A stretch of 64,000 nucleotides of DNA, from the NCBI GenBank assembly GCA_045430285.1, contig JAILXV010000003.1, forward strand, positions 600,518 through 664,517, written 5' to 3'. The stretch is from Agarilytica sp045430285. GTDB lineage: Bacteria; Pseudomonadota; Gammaproteobacteria; Pseudomonadales; Cellvibrionaceae. Below, piece after piece: positions 43,115 to 51,831 of this stretch. The translations under genes were made by a program, and so were the position numbers. Below the pieces are notes generated by a model. It did no database searches, had not been told where the DNA came from, and saw only the letters and a list, made by a program, of their open reading frames with translations. The first letter of the stretch is position 1. Every line of letters begins with the position of its first letter.

Positions 43115-44653
43115 TTACTCAGTCTGTAAAGCAAACGCAAACGTGGTGCCGTGATTAATTTGGCTGCTGACATTGATCGTTGATTGATGCAGCGCCAATA
43201 AGCGTTTCGTAATGGCTAAACCCAGTCCGCCGTGGGCAGTATTTCCTCGAACGCTATTGCCTGCTTTAAAGTGGGGGTCAAAAATGTGAGGGATATCTTC
43301 GTTCGGAATGCCTATGCCGGTATCGGATACTTCAATGGCAACAAATGCGCCTTTATCATTTAAACGAACCGTAATGGCATCCCCCTCTTTTGAATGACGC
43401 AGTGCATTTTCGATAAGGTTGGTAAACACGCGTTCGAGTTTTTCGATATCCCCCATGACCAAAATACTGGAATCTTGTGGGGTGACACTTAAGCGAATAT
43501 CTTTTTTCTCTGCAATGATAAAGAATTTTTGCAGCACATCTTGTACAAGCTCGGCGATAGAAAAGGGTTCGCGGTTAACTTTCACGTTACCGCTGTCTAG
43601 GTGAGCAAGCTCAAAAAGTTGCTCCACTAATGAGGAAATACGTTCAGCACTTTTTTTAGCGGTCGCAATATATTGTCGGCCTTGTTCTGGCGTAATCGTG
43701 TCTTGGTTTAATTCCCATGTTTCCAAGTATCCAAGCAGTGAGGCAAGCGGTGTGCGTAGGTCATGGGAGACGTGAGAAAGCAGTTCTTTTCGCAGCTCAT
43801 CGATGGTGACAATGTTTTGATATTGTTCGTGTATTTTTTCCAGCGCATCTTTAAATGCATTCCCTAGGGTGGTGATCTCGTTAGGATTTTTTCGTGTCCA
43901 TTGTTCTAACTCACAAATCAGTTCATCATCTTTATAGGGGTCGTTGGAAAAACCTGCGCTTTGAATTTTACGCACTTGGGTGGTTAGCTGTGTAAGCGGT
44001 CGTGTAATTAATCCTGTAAGCCAAAGTGTCGCCACCAATGCGAAGACCAACCCAGAAGCAAATACCCATAAGCCCCATTGTATAAACCGGCTGCCCCAAA
44101 TTAAATCGGAAACATGGTCAAATATTTCACTGCCGAGAATTACATATAAGTAACCTTGTAGTTCGCCGTCACGAATGATCGGCGCCACAGAAAATATTTT
44201 TTCGCGGCTTACACCGCGAGGGTCATCGCCAAATATGGGTTCGTTTAGTTCTGTGATGTCTAAAAATTTTTTGATAGGAGATATGTTGACGCTTTTGCGT
44301 TTTAATTCCATTGGCGGGGCGGAGCAAGATAAGATTTCGCCTTTGGTATCCAGTAAATAGAATTCGAAGTTGGGGCCGAGTATCATTAAATCGTGAAAGG
44401 TTTTCTTTGCAGCCTCAAGGTCGGGTTGCCCGTTGTTAAATAATAAATAGTGATTGGCTACATGAGCGGCCAAATTTTTATGCATCACTTGTGTGACTTC
44501 ACGTTGATAACCCCGTGAAGAACAAATTAAAAGGATCGCCGTAAACACGCCGATTGCAAGAAAACTCACAAAGAGGGCCAAAGTCAAACGACCGTGTAGC
44601 GTGCTGATATGCTTGGAGGAAAAGGCCGAAAGTTTTTGGAATGCGGTATTCAC
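43115..44653 (-). CDS. membrane sensor histidine kinase
   Basis: A 512-residue sensor kinase: helix 1 (about 22-46), a periplasmic sensor (about 47-185), helix 2 (about 190-212), a HAMP domain (about 212-280), HisKA with the phospho-His in LLSHVSHDLRTPLASLLGY (about residue 288-306) and HATPase with N box VFTNLIENALRHS, G1 DTGIGIPNE and G2 GGLGLAITKRLL. It is 4 bases after the response regulator and should phosphorylate it. The signal is unknown. Confidence 0.9.
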   Translation of the reverse strand: MNTAFQKLSAFSSKHISTLHGRLTLALFVSFLAIGVFTAILLICSSRGYQREVTQVMHKNLAAHVANHYLLFNNGQPDLEAAKKTFHDLMILGPNFEFYLLDTKGEILSCSAPPMELKRKSVNISPIKKFLDITELNEPIFGDDPRGVSREKIFSVAPIIRDGELQGYLYVILGSEIFDHVSDLIWGSRFIQWGLWVFASGLVFALVATLWLTGLITRPLTQLTTQVRKIQSAGFSNDPYKDDELICELEQWTRKNPNEITTLGNAFKDALEKIHEQYQNIVTIDELRKELLSHVSHDLRTPLASLLGYLETWELNQDTITPEQGRQYIATAKKSAERISSLVEQLFELAHLDSGNVKVNREPFSIAELVQDVLQKFFIIAEKKDIRLSVTPQDSSILVMGDIEKLERVFTNLIENALRHSKEGDAITVRLNDKGAFVAIEVSDTGIGIPNEDIPHIFDPHFKAGNSVRGNTAHGGLGLAITKRLLALHQSTINVSSQINHGTTFAFALQTE

Positions 44654-44657
44654 GTGT

Positions 44658-45371
44658 TTATTGTCCGTTAAATTTGTAACCGATGCCCCAAATAGTGAGC
44701 ACGTATTGGGGGTTTGAAGGGTCGTCCTCTAATTTCGCGCGCAAGCGATTAATGTGAGAGTTTACCGTGTGTTCGTAACCGCTGTGTTGGTATCCCCAAA
44801 CGGCGTTGAGTAATTGCTCTCGACTGAAGACTTGGCCTGGGAAGTTTGCTAGATAAAGCAATAAGTCGAATTCTTTTGCTGTGAGGCTAATGATTTTATC
44901 GCCGATTAATAAGTCGCGACTTTGTTGCCGAATCGTGAGATCACCAAAACGCATTTCGTCGTTGTCTTCTTCGTCCTCATCTTCGTCCTGCGCTTGTTTG
45001 GAAAATGCCACGCGCCTAAGTAATGCTTTTACTCGCGCTTGGAGTTCGAGCACGCTAAAGGGTTTGGTGAGGTAATCATCGGCACCGACCTCTAAACCCA
45101 TCACGCGGTCGGCTTCAGTTTTCTTTGCGGTAAGCATAAGAATGGGCGTGTAGTTACCTTTTTCACGCAAAGTCTGGCAGATCTTTAAGCCATCGATACC
45201 TGGGAGCATGATGTCGAGCACGATCGCATCAAAATGACCTTCACTGGCGAGGGCTAAGCCCTCGGTGCCGTCTGCACAACGAGTGACGTTGAAGTCGAGT
45301 GATTCCAAGTTCAGCGCGATGAGCGCGTTAATGTCTTCTTCGTCTTCAACAATCAGAATTTTTTCGTTCAT
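44658..45371 (-). CDS. OmpR-type response regulator
   Basis: A 237-residue response regulator. The receiver domain has acidic pocket VEDEED near 8-13, phospho-acceptor Asp in IVLDIMLPGIDG near residue 54, Thr in MLTAKK and Lys in DYLTKPFS. An acidic linker (DEDEDEEDNDEM, about 127-138) joins a winged-helix domain (about 140-235; LLLYLANFPGQVFSREQLLNAVWG, HINRLRAKLEDDP). It begins the two-gene operon with the sensor kinase. Target genes unknown. Confidence 0.92.
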   Translation of the reverse strand: MNEKILIVEDEEDINALIALNLESLDFNVTRCADGTEGLALASEGHFDAIVLDIMLPGIDGLKICQTLREKGNYTPILMLTAKKTEADRVMGLEVGADDYLTKPFSVLELQARVKALLRRVAFSKQAQDEDEDEEDNDEMRFGDLTIRQQSRDLLIGDKIISLTAKEFDLLLYLANFPGQVFSREQLLNAVWGYQHSGYEHTVNSHINRLRAKLEDDPSNPQYVLTIWGIGYKFNGQ

Positions 45372-45516
45372 GGCGGTATCAACATAAGATAAGGGAATTT
45401 GCCGATCATAGCATTGAAGCTAAGGCGAAAAAGCACGCAGAAGTAGGGTTTGATACTTATGTGAGAATTGATGCGCCAAGCGGTATAGCGTTAAGACTAA
45501 AATTTTCGGTGGCGGT

Positions 45517-46152
45517 TCAATCTGAAGGTGAGTCGGGTGTATTACCTGTGCCCAAATCCCACTCTGCCATAAATTGCGCCAGCTGCTGGGCGTCTAACTG
45601 TTCAGAGGCTTTTAAGGCTTCATGTACATTGCGTTGGGTTTCGGCTGGTTTGTGCTGCCCAAGTTTTAACTGGCCCTGCAGGTTGGTAATACTGATTTGT
45701 ATGGGCACAATCGCAGCGCTGAGTTTGTCTTGAAACGCCTGAGTGACCACTGCGCGCTCGTTGAGAAGTGTGGGGTCATATTGGGCGAGAGTACGATTCA
45801 GTACATCGTTGGTGCATGTTGCGGGTAAAACGGAAAGTTTACCTGTGACATGCACGCTGCCGTAGTTCCAGGTTGGAACGGCGGGCGCGTTTCTGTACCA
45901 GGTGGGAGAAATATAGCTGTGCGGGCCGGAAAAAATGATCAGGACTTTTTTTCCATCTAGGGATTTCCAATGGGGATTGGCGCGGGCGAAGTGGCTGTAT
46001 AGGGTTCCACATTCACCTTCTGAAGGCTCGAGTAAAAAAGGCAGGTGGGTGGCTTCTAGATCTCCGCAAATAAGCACGCCAAAGCTGTGAGCTTGAATAA
46101 AGCGGAAGATCTTATCCTGATCTTTTATCTTAAAACGGTCGGGTGTGTACAC
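45517..46152 (-). CDS. FMN-binding negative transcriptional regulator (PaiB-like)
   Basis: A 211-residue PaiB family protein. MYTPDRFKIKDQDKIFRFIQAHSFGVLI is the typical N-terminus; SHFARANPHWK, VLIIFSGPHSYISPTWYRN and VPTWNYGSVHVTGKL are diagnostic for the flavin-binding split barrel. PaiB in Bacillus represses sporulation and protease genes; in proteobacteria its role is little known. It stands alone between the two-component system and the TssC-like gene. Confidence 0.9.
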   Translation of the reverse strand: MYTPDRFKIKDQDKIFRFIQAHSFGVLICGDLEATHLPFLLEPSEGECGTLYSHFARANPHWKSLDGKKVLIIFSGPHSYISPTWYRNAPAVPTWNYGSVHVTGKLSVLPATCTNDVLNRTLAQYDPTLLNERAVVTQAFQDKLSAAIVPIQISITNLQGQLKLGQHKPAETQRNVHEALKASEQLDAQQLAQFMAEWDLGTGNTPDSPSD

Positions 46153-46189
46153 AGTCGCCCTTCTCTTATCCAGTTTCCATAAAGCTTTT

Positions 46190-47803
46190 CTATGCCGTTT
46201 CGTGCTCGAACAGATCGTTGCCAGAAAGTGAAGCGGATCTAAATCGCGGAATAAGCACGGAGGTTTTCCCTTTTACTGAGCGCGCGCTAAGTATGCCTGC
46301 TTCGGCGAATCGATCAGCGACGCTATCACGCATATATATTTCCGCGCAGGCTTTAGCGATGGTTTCGCCGTCTACCTGATATACGTGGAAGGGTAGCTCT
46401 TCCACCTCGTTGATTTGCCCAGCTTTAAACGACCAGCCGGATTGGCTAAAGGCTTGGCCGAGAAGGAGGGTGATTAAGGTCGCGCTGTTGCCCCAGCAGT
46501 AAAAGTTGTGGGGGGCTTCGATATCGAGTTCTTCAAAGGGAATACTTTCTATAGGTGATGTTTTGTTGCCATAGGGCAGGCGTAACAAAAAGTGTGGTGC
46601 GACTAAGGCGAGGTGCGCACTGGATTGGCTGGCGCGAATGGCTTTCCAGGTGCCGTAAATGGCATCGTCGACGTGGTAGTTCCAATCATCAACGTCTTCG
46701 CCCTCTTCGATATTTTCGCAGCCCGCTAGGGTTTCGGATGCGCCTGTGATGGCCACACCGCCACTGGCCTGAGCGATATCGCCCATGGCAGAGGCAACGC
46801 ATAGGTCATCAATATCATCTTGAATCTGTACGTTAAATTGCAAGACGGAATAGGGAGTAGCACCAGGTATTTGCGTTTGGTCCACGAACAAGCGGTAAAG
46901 CTGGGAGTCTTCTACCTCTTCGCAATTGATGAGGTCGTCGACCATTTCTTCATGGCTAATGTCGAAGAGAAATAGCTTTAAATTGCGGTTGGTTTCTAAT
47001 CTGCGAATGAGCAGATAAAGGGCGCGCCAGTTGGCCTCGAGTTCTTGGAAGGCACTTGCGTGCATGATTTTGCGCAGGGTTTGCGCACAGGCATCGTCAA
47101 CGGCTTGTTCCATTTCTGGGAGTCGTGGGTCGGCCTTGGCTTCCACGTAAGGGGCGACGATGTCCTTTATCAGTTGGTCGACACTGCCAAAAGGTGTGTT
47201 GAGGTCAGCGTTAGTTTCGGCATCGGTATTTTGCAGGCTTTGCGCGAGCACGGCGTCGAGCATGGATTCCGGCATGGGGATGCCTTCTGGTGTTTCGGCG
47301 TCATCATATGAGCTCTCAGGGTCGGCCTGGGGCTCAGCCTGCTCTTGTAATGAAAGCTTTTGCGTTGACCATTGCCGAATTTCGTTCACGGCTTGTTCAA
47401 AAAGCTCGGGCTTATTAAGGCGTCTTTTGAGGGTGCGAAACTGCTCGAATAACGCGACCTTCTCGACCAGGAAATCAGGGTGGAGATCATCGTACTCGCC
47501 GAAAGTTAGGGGCGTATCGTTAACCGGCAGGGAAAGGGATACTTGCAGGCGCGTGAAGACTTCCTCGAAATTATCGCGATCAACCTCGATGGCTTTGCGT
47601 TTTGTCAGCGATGTTGCGTCGCACTCGCCACGGCTAGCCCGCCCACTAAAGTCGCCAACGATGGCGATGTGCATCGGACGGCTATCGTCGAACTTGGCTG
47701 GTTTTTTGGGGGTGTTAGGGCTGCTGGAGGAGTCTTTGTTCGCAGACGAGTCTTTATTGGTATCTAAGTGAATATTCCCTGTAGAGATGCTGGCGCGCGA
47801 CAT
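46190..47803 (-). CDS. TssB-TssC-like type VI secretion sheath protein, fused and orphan
   Basis: A 537-residue protein. The first part has a TssB-like start (MHIAIVGDFSGRASRG, with R-K-A-I-x-V-D and DLHPDFLVEKVALFEQFRTLK, about residues 40-135) and the rest is TssC-like (FQELEANWRALYLLIRRLE, LKLFLFDISHEEM, IQDDIDDLCVASAMGDIAQASGG, VALVAPHFLLRLPYGN). These two sheath subunits are usually separate genes in a large type VI cluster; here they appear fused, with a 60-residue acidic, Gln-rich linker and no other type VI gene in the window. Start ATG 47803 (GGAAAC 8 bases upstream) preferred over 47833. It may be an accessory sheath or regulatory form. Confidence 0.7.
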   Translation of the reverse strand: MSRASISTGNIHLDTNKDSSANKDSSSSPNTPKKPAKFDDSRPMHIAIVGDFSGRASRGECDATSLTKRKAIEVDRDNFEEVFTRLQVSLSLPVNDTPLTFGEYDDLHPDFLVEKVALFEQFRTLKRRLNKPELFEQAVNEIRQWSTQKLSLQEQAEPQADPESSYDDAETPEGIPMPESMLDAVLAQSLQNTDAETNADLNTPFGSVDQLIKDIVAPYVEAKADPRLPEMEQAVDDACAQTLRKIMHASAFQELEANWRALYLLIRRLETNRNLKLFLFDISHEEMVDDLINCEEVEDSQLYRLFVDQTQIPGATPYSVLQFNVQIQDDIDDLCVASAMGDIAQASGGVAITGASETLAGCENIEEGEDVDDWNYHVDDAIYGTWKAIRASQSSAHLALVAPHFLLRLPYGNKTSPIESIPFEELDIEAPHNFYCWGNSATLITLLLGQAFSQSGWSFKAGQINEVEELPFHVYQVDGETIAKACAEIYMRDSVADRFAEAGILSARSVKGKTSVLIPRFRSASLSGNDLFEHETA

Positions 47804-48042
47804 AATTACGTTTCCGGTTGTATTTCTTGTCATCTAAGAATCGCGGCCAAGTCTAGTTTAATTCCCGCTTGGCCACCACTGGGAAAGGGTGGAGCCGTGA
47901 TGGGCTTGGCGTAGGCCCGTTTTGGGGCAAGAATTGATCAGGCTCCCTAAGTCCCCTATACTTGCCGGTTTCCCGCTCCCTCCGTTGGATTTTGCTCAGC
48001 GCCCATTTTGGGGGGTTCGTTTATTTTTTGAAGGTTGGCATT

Positions 48043-48525
48043 ATGGCTAAAGCTCCCGTTCAGATCATTATGGGTTCGCGCTCAGATTGGCCTGTGATGA
48101 AGATGGCGATTACTCCGCTAGAAGAACTTCAAGTCCCTTATGAGGTGCAGGTGGTTTCGGCTCACCGAACCCCTGGCCGTCTTTGCGAGTTCTGTAAGGC
48201 ATCCGAAACTGACGGCACCAAGGTGATTATTGCTGGAGCTGGTGGTGCAGCGCATCTAGCCGGCATGGCCGCTTCGATGACCTGGTTGCCCGTGATCGCG
48301 GTACCCGTGCCGAGTAAATACCTGAAGGGTGTGGATAGCTTGCTGTCTATGGTACAAATGCCAAAAGGTGTCGCCGTCGCGACGCAAGCCATTGGCGAAG
48401 CAGGTGCTTTTAATGCAGGCCTCATTGCAAGCCAAATGCTCGCGCTTTCAGATCCTGAATTGCAAGCACGTTTACAAGCTTGGCGTGCGGCCCAAACGGA
48501 TTCCGTCCCTGAGGATGTTGAATGA
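48043..48525 (+). CDS. purE: N5-carboxyaminoimidazole ribonucleotide mutase
   Basis: A 160-residue class I PurE. MGSRSDWPVM (near residue 10) and SAHRTPGRL (near 45) are the substrate-binding motifs, and GAGGAAHLAGMAAS follows. It converts N5-CAIR to CAIR in purine synthesis. The start MAKAPVQIIMGSRSDW at 48043 is chosen over the upstream 47962. Its stop overlaps the purK start by 4 bases (ATGA). Confidence 0.97.
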   Translation: MAKAPVQIIMGSRSDWPVMKMAITPLEELQVPYEVQVVSAHRTPGRLCEFCKASETDGTKVIIAGAGGAAHLAGMAASMTWLPVIAVPVPSKYLKGVDSLLSMVQMPKGVAVATQAIGEAGAFNAGLIASQMLALSDPELQARLQAWRAAQTDSVPEDVE

Positions 48526-49625
48526 GCGCACACATTGCCATCATAGGCAGTGGCCAGCTCGCTCGAATGATGGCCCAAGACGGCATTCCCATGGGTTTGC
48601 GTTTTAGCTTTGTTGCTGAAGCGAAAGAAGACACCGTATGTGTGAACACCTTAGGCCCTGTGATTATTCTTGAGCCTGGGATGTCAGCGGAAGCGCTTTT
48701 CGAAGCATTGGGTAAACCCGATGTGATTACGGTAGAGAAAGAACATGTCGATATTGATCTGTTGAAAGCCCTTCAAGCTTGCTGCCCTGTTCATCCAAAT
48801 CCAGACGCTTTAGCAAAATTCAAAAATCGCCGCGTCGAAAAAGAATTCTTGCAATCCCAAAATATCCCCATTGCCCCTTTTAAAACCGTTCGTACGGAAA
48901 CGGATTTACAAAATGCTGTTGCCGAATTAGCAAAGCCTGTATTTCTAAAAACGGAAGAAGAAGGCTACGACGGTTACAATCAATATAAAATTACAGAAGA
49001 TAACCAATCAGAAGTGATGGCGAACATTCAGTACCCAGGCGAATGGGTTGCTGAAGCGGGGATTCCTTTTGAAAGAGAAGTTTCTTTTATTGCTGCACGT
49101 TCTGCTGATGGCGACATTGTTTATTATCCGCCCGCTGAAAATTATCATGACCAAGGCACCTTGCTAACTTCCATTGTGCCGGCAGAAGGCATGAGTGACG
49201 CGATGGTGAAAACTGGACAAGACTATTTGCAAACAATGCTGACCCATTTGGATTATGTGGGCGTGATGTGTGTGGAATGTTTTGTGTGGGGCGATACATT
49301 ATTAGTCAATGAAATTGCCCCCCGTGTACACAACAGCGGCCATTGGACCTCTAAAGGTGCGCTTACCAGTCAATTTGAAAACCACGTGCGTGCAGTGGGT
49401 GGTTTGGCTCTTGGTTCTACTAAAACCTCCGGTATTAGCGGCATGCTAAATTTGTTGGGCGTGGTGCTCACTGCCGAGCAAGCCTCAGATACGACGACGT
49501 TTTTAACGCTTTATGGAAAGAGTGTGCGACCACGTCGTAAGCTTGGACATGTGACGATTAATGCGAGTTCTTATGAAGAGGCGAAGGAAAGGCTGGAGCG
49601 GCTTCGGGGATTGGCGTACAACTAG
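48522..49625 (+). CDS. purK: N5-carboxyaminoimidazole ribonucleotide synthase
   Basis: A 367-residue ATP-grasp enzyme that carboxylates AIR with bicarbonate and ATP to N5-CAIR for PurE. N-terminal IAIIGSGQLARMMAQ, then VEKEHVDIDLL, KTEEEGYDGYNQYKI (ATP-grasp) and VNEIAPRVHNSGHWT. Overlaps purE by 4 bases and is translationally coupled. Nothing unusual. Confidence 0.97.
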   Translation: MSAHIAIIGSGQLARMMAQDGIPMGLRFSFVAEAKEDTVCVNTLGPVIILEPGMSAEALFEALGKPDVITVEKEHVDIDLLKALQACCPVHPNPDALAKFKNRRVEKEFLQSQNIPIAPFKTVRTETDLQNAVAELAKPVFLKTEEEGYDGYNQYKITEDNQSEVMANIQYPGEWVAEAGIPFEREVSFIAARSADGDIVYYPPAENYHDQGTLLTSIVPAEGMSDAMVKTGQDYLQTMLTHLDYVGVMCVECFVWGDTLLVNEIAPRVHNSGHWTSKGALTSQFENHVRAVGGLALGSTKTSGISGMLNLLGVVLTAEQASDTTTFLTLYGKSVRPRRKLGHVTINASSYEEAKERLERLRGLAYN

Positions 49626-49684
49626 GGAGTATGGTTTTAGGATGTGTTCGGAAGCCATATATCACGGCTTCGAGTCGTTTCTCA

Positions 49685-49821
49685 TTAGGGCAATCTCCCA
49701 AAAACTACATAAGCCCTCCCTGGTGCTTTGGCGATTCATTACGGTAACTGCTCCTGCGTTACTCTACCTTCCGCCTTCCTTGGCGGAGCCTGAATCGACA
49801 ATTTTTGGGAGATTGCCCTAA
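49685..49821. mobile_element. MITE-like element with 20-bp perfect terminal inverted repeats
   Basis: TTAGGGCAATCTCCCAAAAA at 49685-49704 is repeated exactly in inverse at 49802-49821. The 97 bases between carry no gene beyond chance ORFs. If the outer TTA/TAA pairs are read as TA target duplications, the element is 133 bases with GGGCAATCTCCC-type ends. This is the shape of a non-autonomous transposon (MITE). It lies 60 bases after purK, where it could also act as a terminator hairpin. No transposase is in the window. Confidence 0.6.
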
Positions 49822-49877
49822 CGATAAACTTAAAAAACAACGGGTAGAGTTTTTAGTAGTCGTATAAATGTTTGGTG

Positions 49878-50189
49878 TTATTTTTTTACAAACAAAACTT
49901 TCCTAACCCACCACCGAGTCCCCACCAAAAGAAAGCGCCAGTCTTTGAAAAACTCTGGCGGTTTACCTTCAAACAGGTGTCCCACAAACTGAAATATCCA
50001 CCCCACAATAAAAAATACTATGACGAAGCGCCACAGTATGGGCAGGCGTATAGCCAAAGGTACCAGTACGATGGCAAAGACGATCATAGGAATGCCGATC
50101 GCATGGCATGTTTTATTGGCAGGATGTTGATGGCTTAACGCATACTCTTCCACCCATTCATCCCAGGTTTTTTTACTGCCAAGTGCCAT
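49878..50189 (-). CDS. DUF962 (Mpo1-like) membrane protein
   Basis: A 103-residue protein with two or three membrane helices (about residues 33-50 and 55-78). MALGSKKTWDEWVEEYALSHQHPANKTCHAIGIP is the typical N-terminus, with the conserved H-x-H-x-x-N and H-x-x-G-I-P pattern of the Mpo1/DUF962 family, some members of which are iron-dependent fatty-acid dioxygenases. The ATG at 50189 has GGAG 8 bases upstream and is preferred over 50225, which would overlap the next gene. The C-terminus (WRFLLVGTRWWVRK) is usual. Confidence 0.8.
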   Translation of the reverse strand: MALGSKKTWDEWVEEYALSHQHPANKTCHAIGIPMIVFAIVLVPLAIRLPILWRFVIVFFIVGWIFQFVGHLFEGKPPEFFKDWRFLLVGTRWWVRKVLFVKK

Positions 50190-50206
50190 AGCGCGTACTC
50201 CAGGTG

Positions 50207-50800
50207 TTAGCGTATTTTCTTCCACACCAACAAACGATTGTTGGCAGGCATGGTGTTGTCTTCAATCAGTTTCAGATTCGCTTTTTCTGCTAGTGTGTTT
50301 ATGGCTTCAAAATCACGAATGCCTTGCTTAGGGTCTCTTTCCCGCAGCATACGATCAAACATTTGATTACTGTCACTGGTGTATTTTCCGTGGTAATTGA
50401 ACGGCCCGTAGAGTGCGAATATGCCCTTTGGTGGAAGGGTCTTACCCACTTGTTCAAAGGTTTTCTGGACGAGCTCCCAGCTCATGATGTGGGCGGTGTT
50501 TGCGCTAAAAATAGCGTTTGCTTCTGGCCAAGTGTCGTGGGACACATCTAGGGTGACGGGTGACTTCAAATTAGCGACTGGGTGTTTGTCGAGCCAGCAG
50601 TTTATACCTGGAATATTGCATTCTCGGTCGCTTGGTTGCCACACGAGGTGAGGAAGTTGAGGCGCGAAGTGGATGGCATGCTGACCGGTGCCGGAGCCAA
50701 TTTCGAGCGCTTTCGTAGCATCGATAAATACGCGCTGAAGCACTTCGAGAATAGGGGCTTTATTATTTTCACAGGCGTGAGAAAAGGGAGCGTCGTGCAT
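50207..50800 (-). CDS. DUF938 SAM-dependent methyltransferase-like protein
   Basis: A 197-residue class I methyltransferase-fold protein. FSHACENNKAPILEVLQ at the start and ALEIGSGTGQHAIHFA (SAM-binding motif I, about residues 36-51) are diagnostic of DUF938; HIMSWELVQKTFEQVG and PFNYHGKYTSDSNQMFDRML follow. Substrate unknown. It reads into the DUF962 gene 17 bases on, so the two are probably co-transcribed. Confidence 0.85.
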   Translation of the reverse strand: MHDAPFSHACENNKAPILEVLQRVFIDATKALEIGSGTGQHAIHFAPQLPHLVWQPSDRECNIPGINCWLDKHPVANLKSPVTLDVSHDTWPEANAIFSANTAHIMSWELVQKTFEQVGKTLPPKGIFALYGPFNYHGKYTSDSNQMFDRMLRERDPKQGIRDFEAINTLAEKANLKLIEDNTMPANNRLLVWKKIR

Positions 50801-50889
50801 AGGTGGCGTTACCCATGATTGTGTTGGGGGACTGTAAATATACGCGAGCGTGGTGTGTTTATCTTGCGTTTGCTCTCTTGTAAGGGCGA

Positions 50890-51786
50890 TTATCGCCCTT
50901 TTGCCACCGCTTTAGACAGCTGTTCAAATTGCTCTGGATCGTTGTCACCAAAACGAAAAGTGATTTTGATGCTGTTTGAATCCTGCCTGGGATCGACAGA
51001 CTGCAAGGCATGCACGTAGACGTTAAGTTCGCCGATGGGGTCACCCTTCATGTTTTCAATGTTGGCGCTTGCGTCATCGAATAAGCTGGGCATGGTATCT
51101 GGGTCAGGCCGTTCGATGGTGCCACTCATACCGGTGAGTGATAGCTCTTTCAGGCGGCACCGTATTGATCCATATTTAAAGTGAAGGTGAGCAATACCGT
51201 CAAAATTGCCAGTTTTTGTTGAGGGTTTGGACGCGACTTTTCCGCCAGGTTTAGCTGCTGTTTTTGCTGCGGGTTTTCCAAAGCCGGCCGCGCTCACGAC
51301 TTCACGCGATTTTGCAGGTTTGGCTTTTGGTGCGCCGCCACCCGTTAACACATTGATAGAGCCAAAGCCCGTGCCTTGCCCCGCGGGGCCGGTGCTAGCC
51401 GCTTTGTATCCAATGCGTGATAGTTGTTTTACGACCTTTTTTTGTACTTCATCAGGAGAAAAGGGTTTTGCCATAAAGTCATTGGCGCCAGCATTAATGG
51501 CGTTCATAACAAGGTTTCGGTCGCCCTCATCGGAGGTAACAATAAAGGGGGTTTTTGCGTATTTCTCTTCCTTTCTTGCCCAATCGAGCAATTCTCGCCC
51601 CGACATTTCGTCCATTTCCCATTCAGAGATAATGAGGTTGATTTTATTTGTGCGCAAGGTGGCGAGGGCACGGTTGCCGTTGACAGCATCGTGTATTTCT
51701 ACATCTTTAAGAAAGCGCCGGATAGAGCGTTTAAGGGCGTCGCGGACGAAGGCTGTTTCGTCAACGATTAATATTCGGATTTTCAT
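50890..51786 (-). CDS. receiver-PilZ fusion with Asp-to-Glu change at the phospho-acceptor
   Basis: A 298-residue protein. Residues about 1-125 form a receiver-like domain: acidic ILIVDE, then NLIISEWEMDEMSG, where Glu55 takes the place of the phospho-acceptor Asp of CheY (SDWNMP), with the TSDEG Thr and AKPF Lys kept. An Ala/Lys/Pro/Gly linker (about 150-200) joins a PilZ-like domain (about 200-298; LKELSLTGMSGTI, IKITFRFGD). PilZ domains bind c-di-GMP, but the N-terminal RxxxR motif is not clear here. The Glu may mimic phosphorylation and lock the domain. Single-gene unit beside yaaA. Confidence 0.75.
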   Translation of the reverse strand: MKIRILIVDETAFVRDALKRSIRRFLKDVEIHDAVNGNRALATLRTNKINLIISEWEMDEMSGRELLDWARKEEKYAKTPFIVTSDEGDRNLVMNAINAGANDFMAKPFSPDEVQKKVVKQLSRIGYKAASTGPAGQGTGFGSINVLTGGGAPKAKPAKSREVVSAAGFGKPAAKTAAKPGGKVASKPSTKTGNFDGIAHLHFKYGSIRCRLKELSLTGMSGTIERPDPDTMPSLFDDASANIENMKGDPIGELNVYVHALQSVDPRQDSNSIKITFRFGDNDPEQFEQLSKAVAKGR

Positions 51787-51831
51787 ACATCTCCCACACG
51801 ATTAAATAAATCAGTGAGAGCTAGAGGTGGA

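Noticed and set aside
47160..47771. 203-residue ORF opposite the TssB-TssC-like gene
   Set aside because: Antisense shadow of a well-supported gene; no ribosome site or recognised domain.
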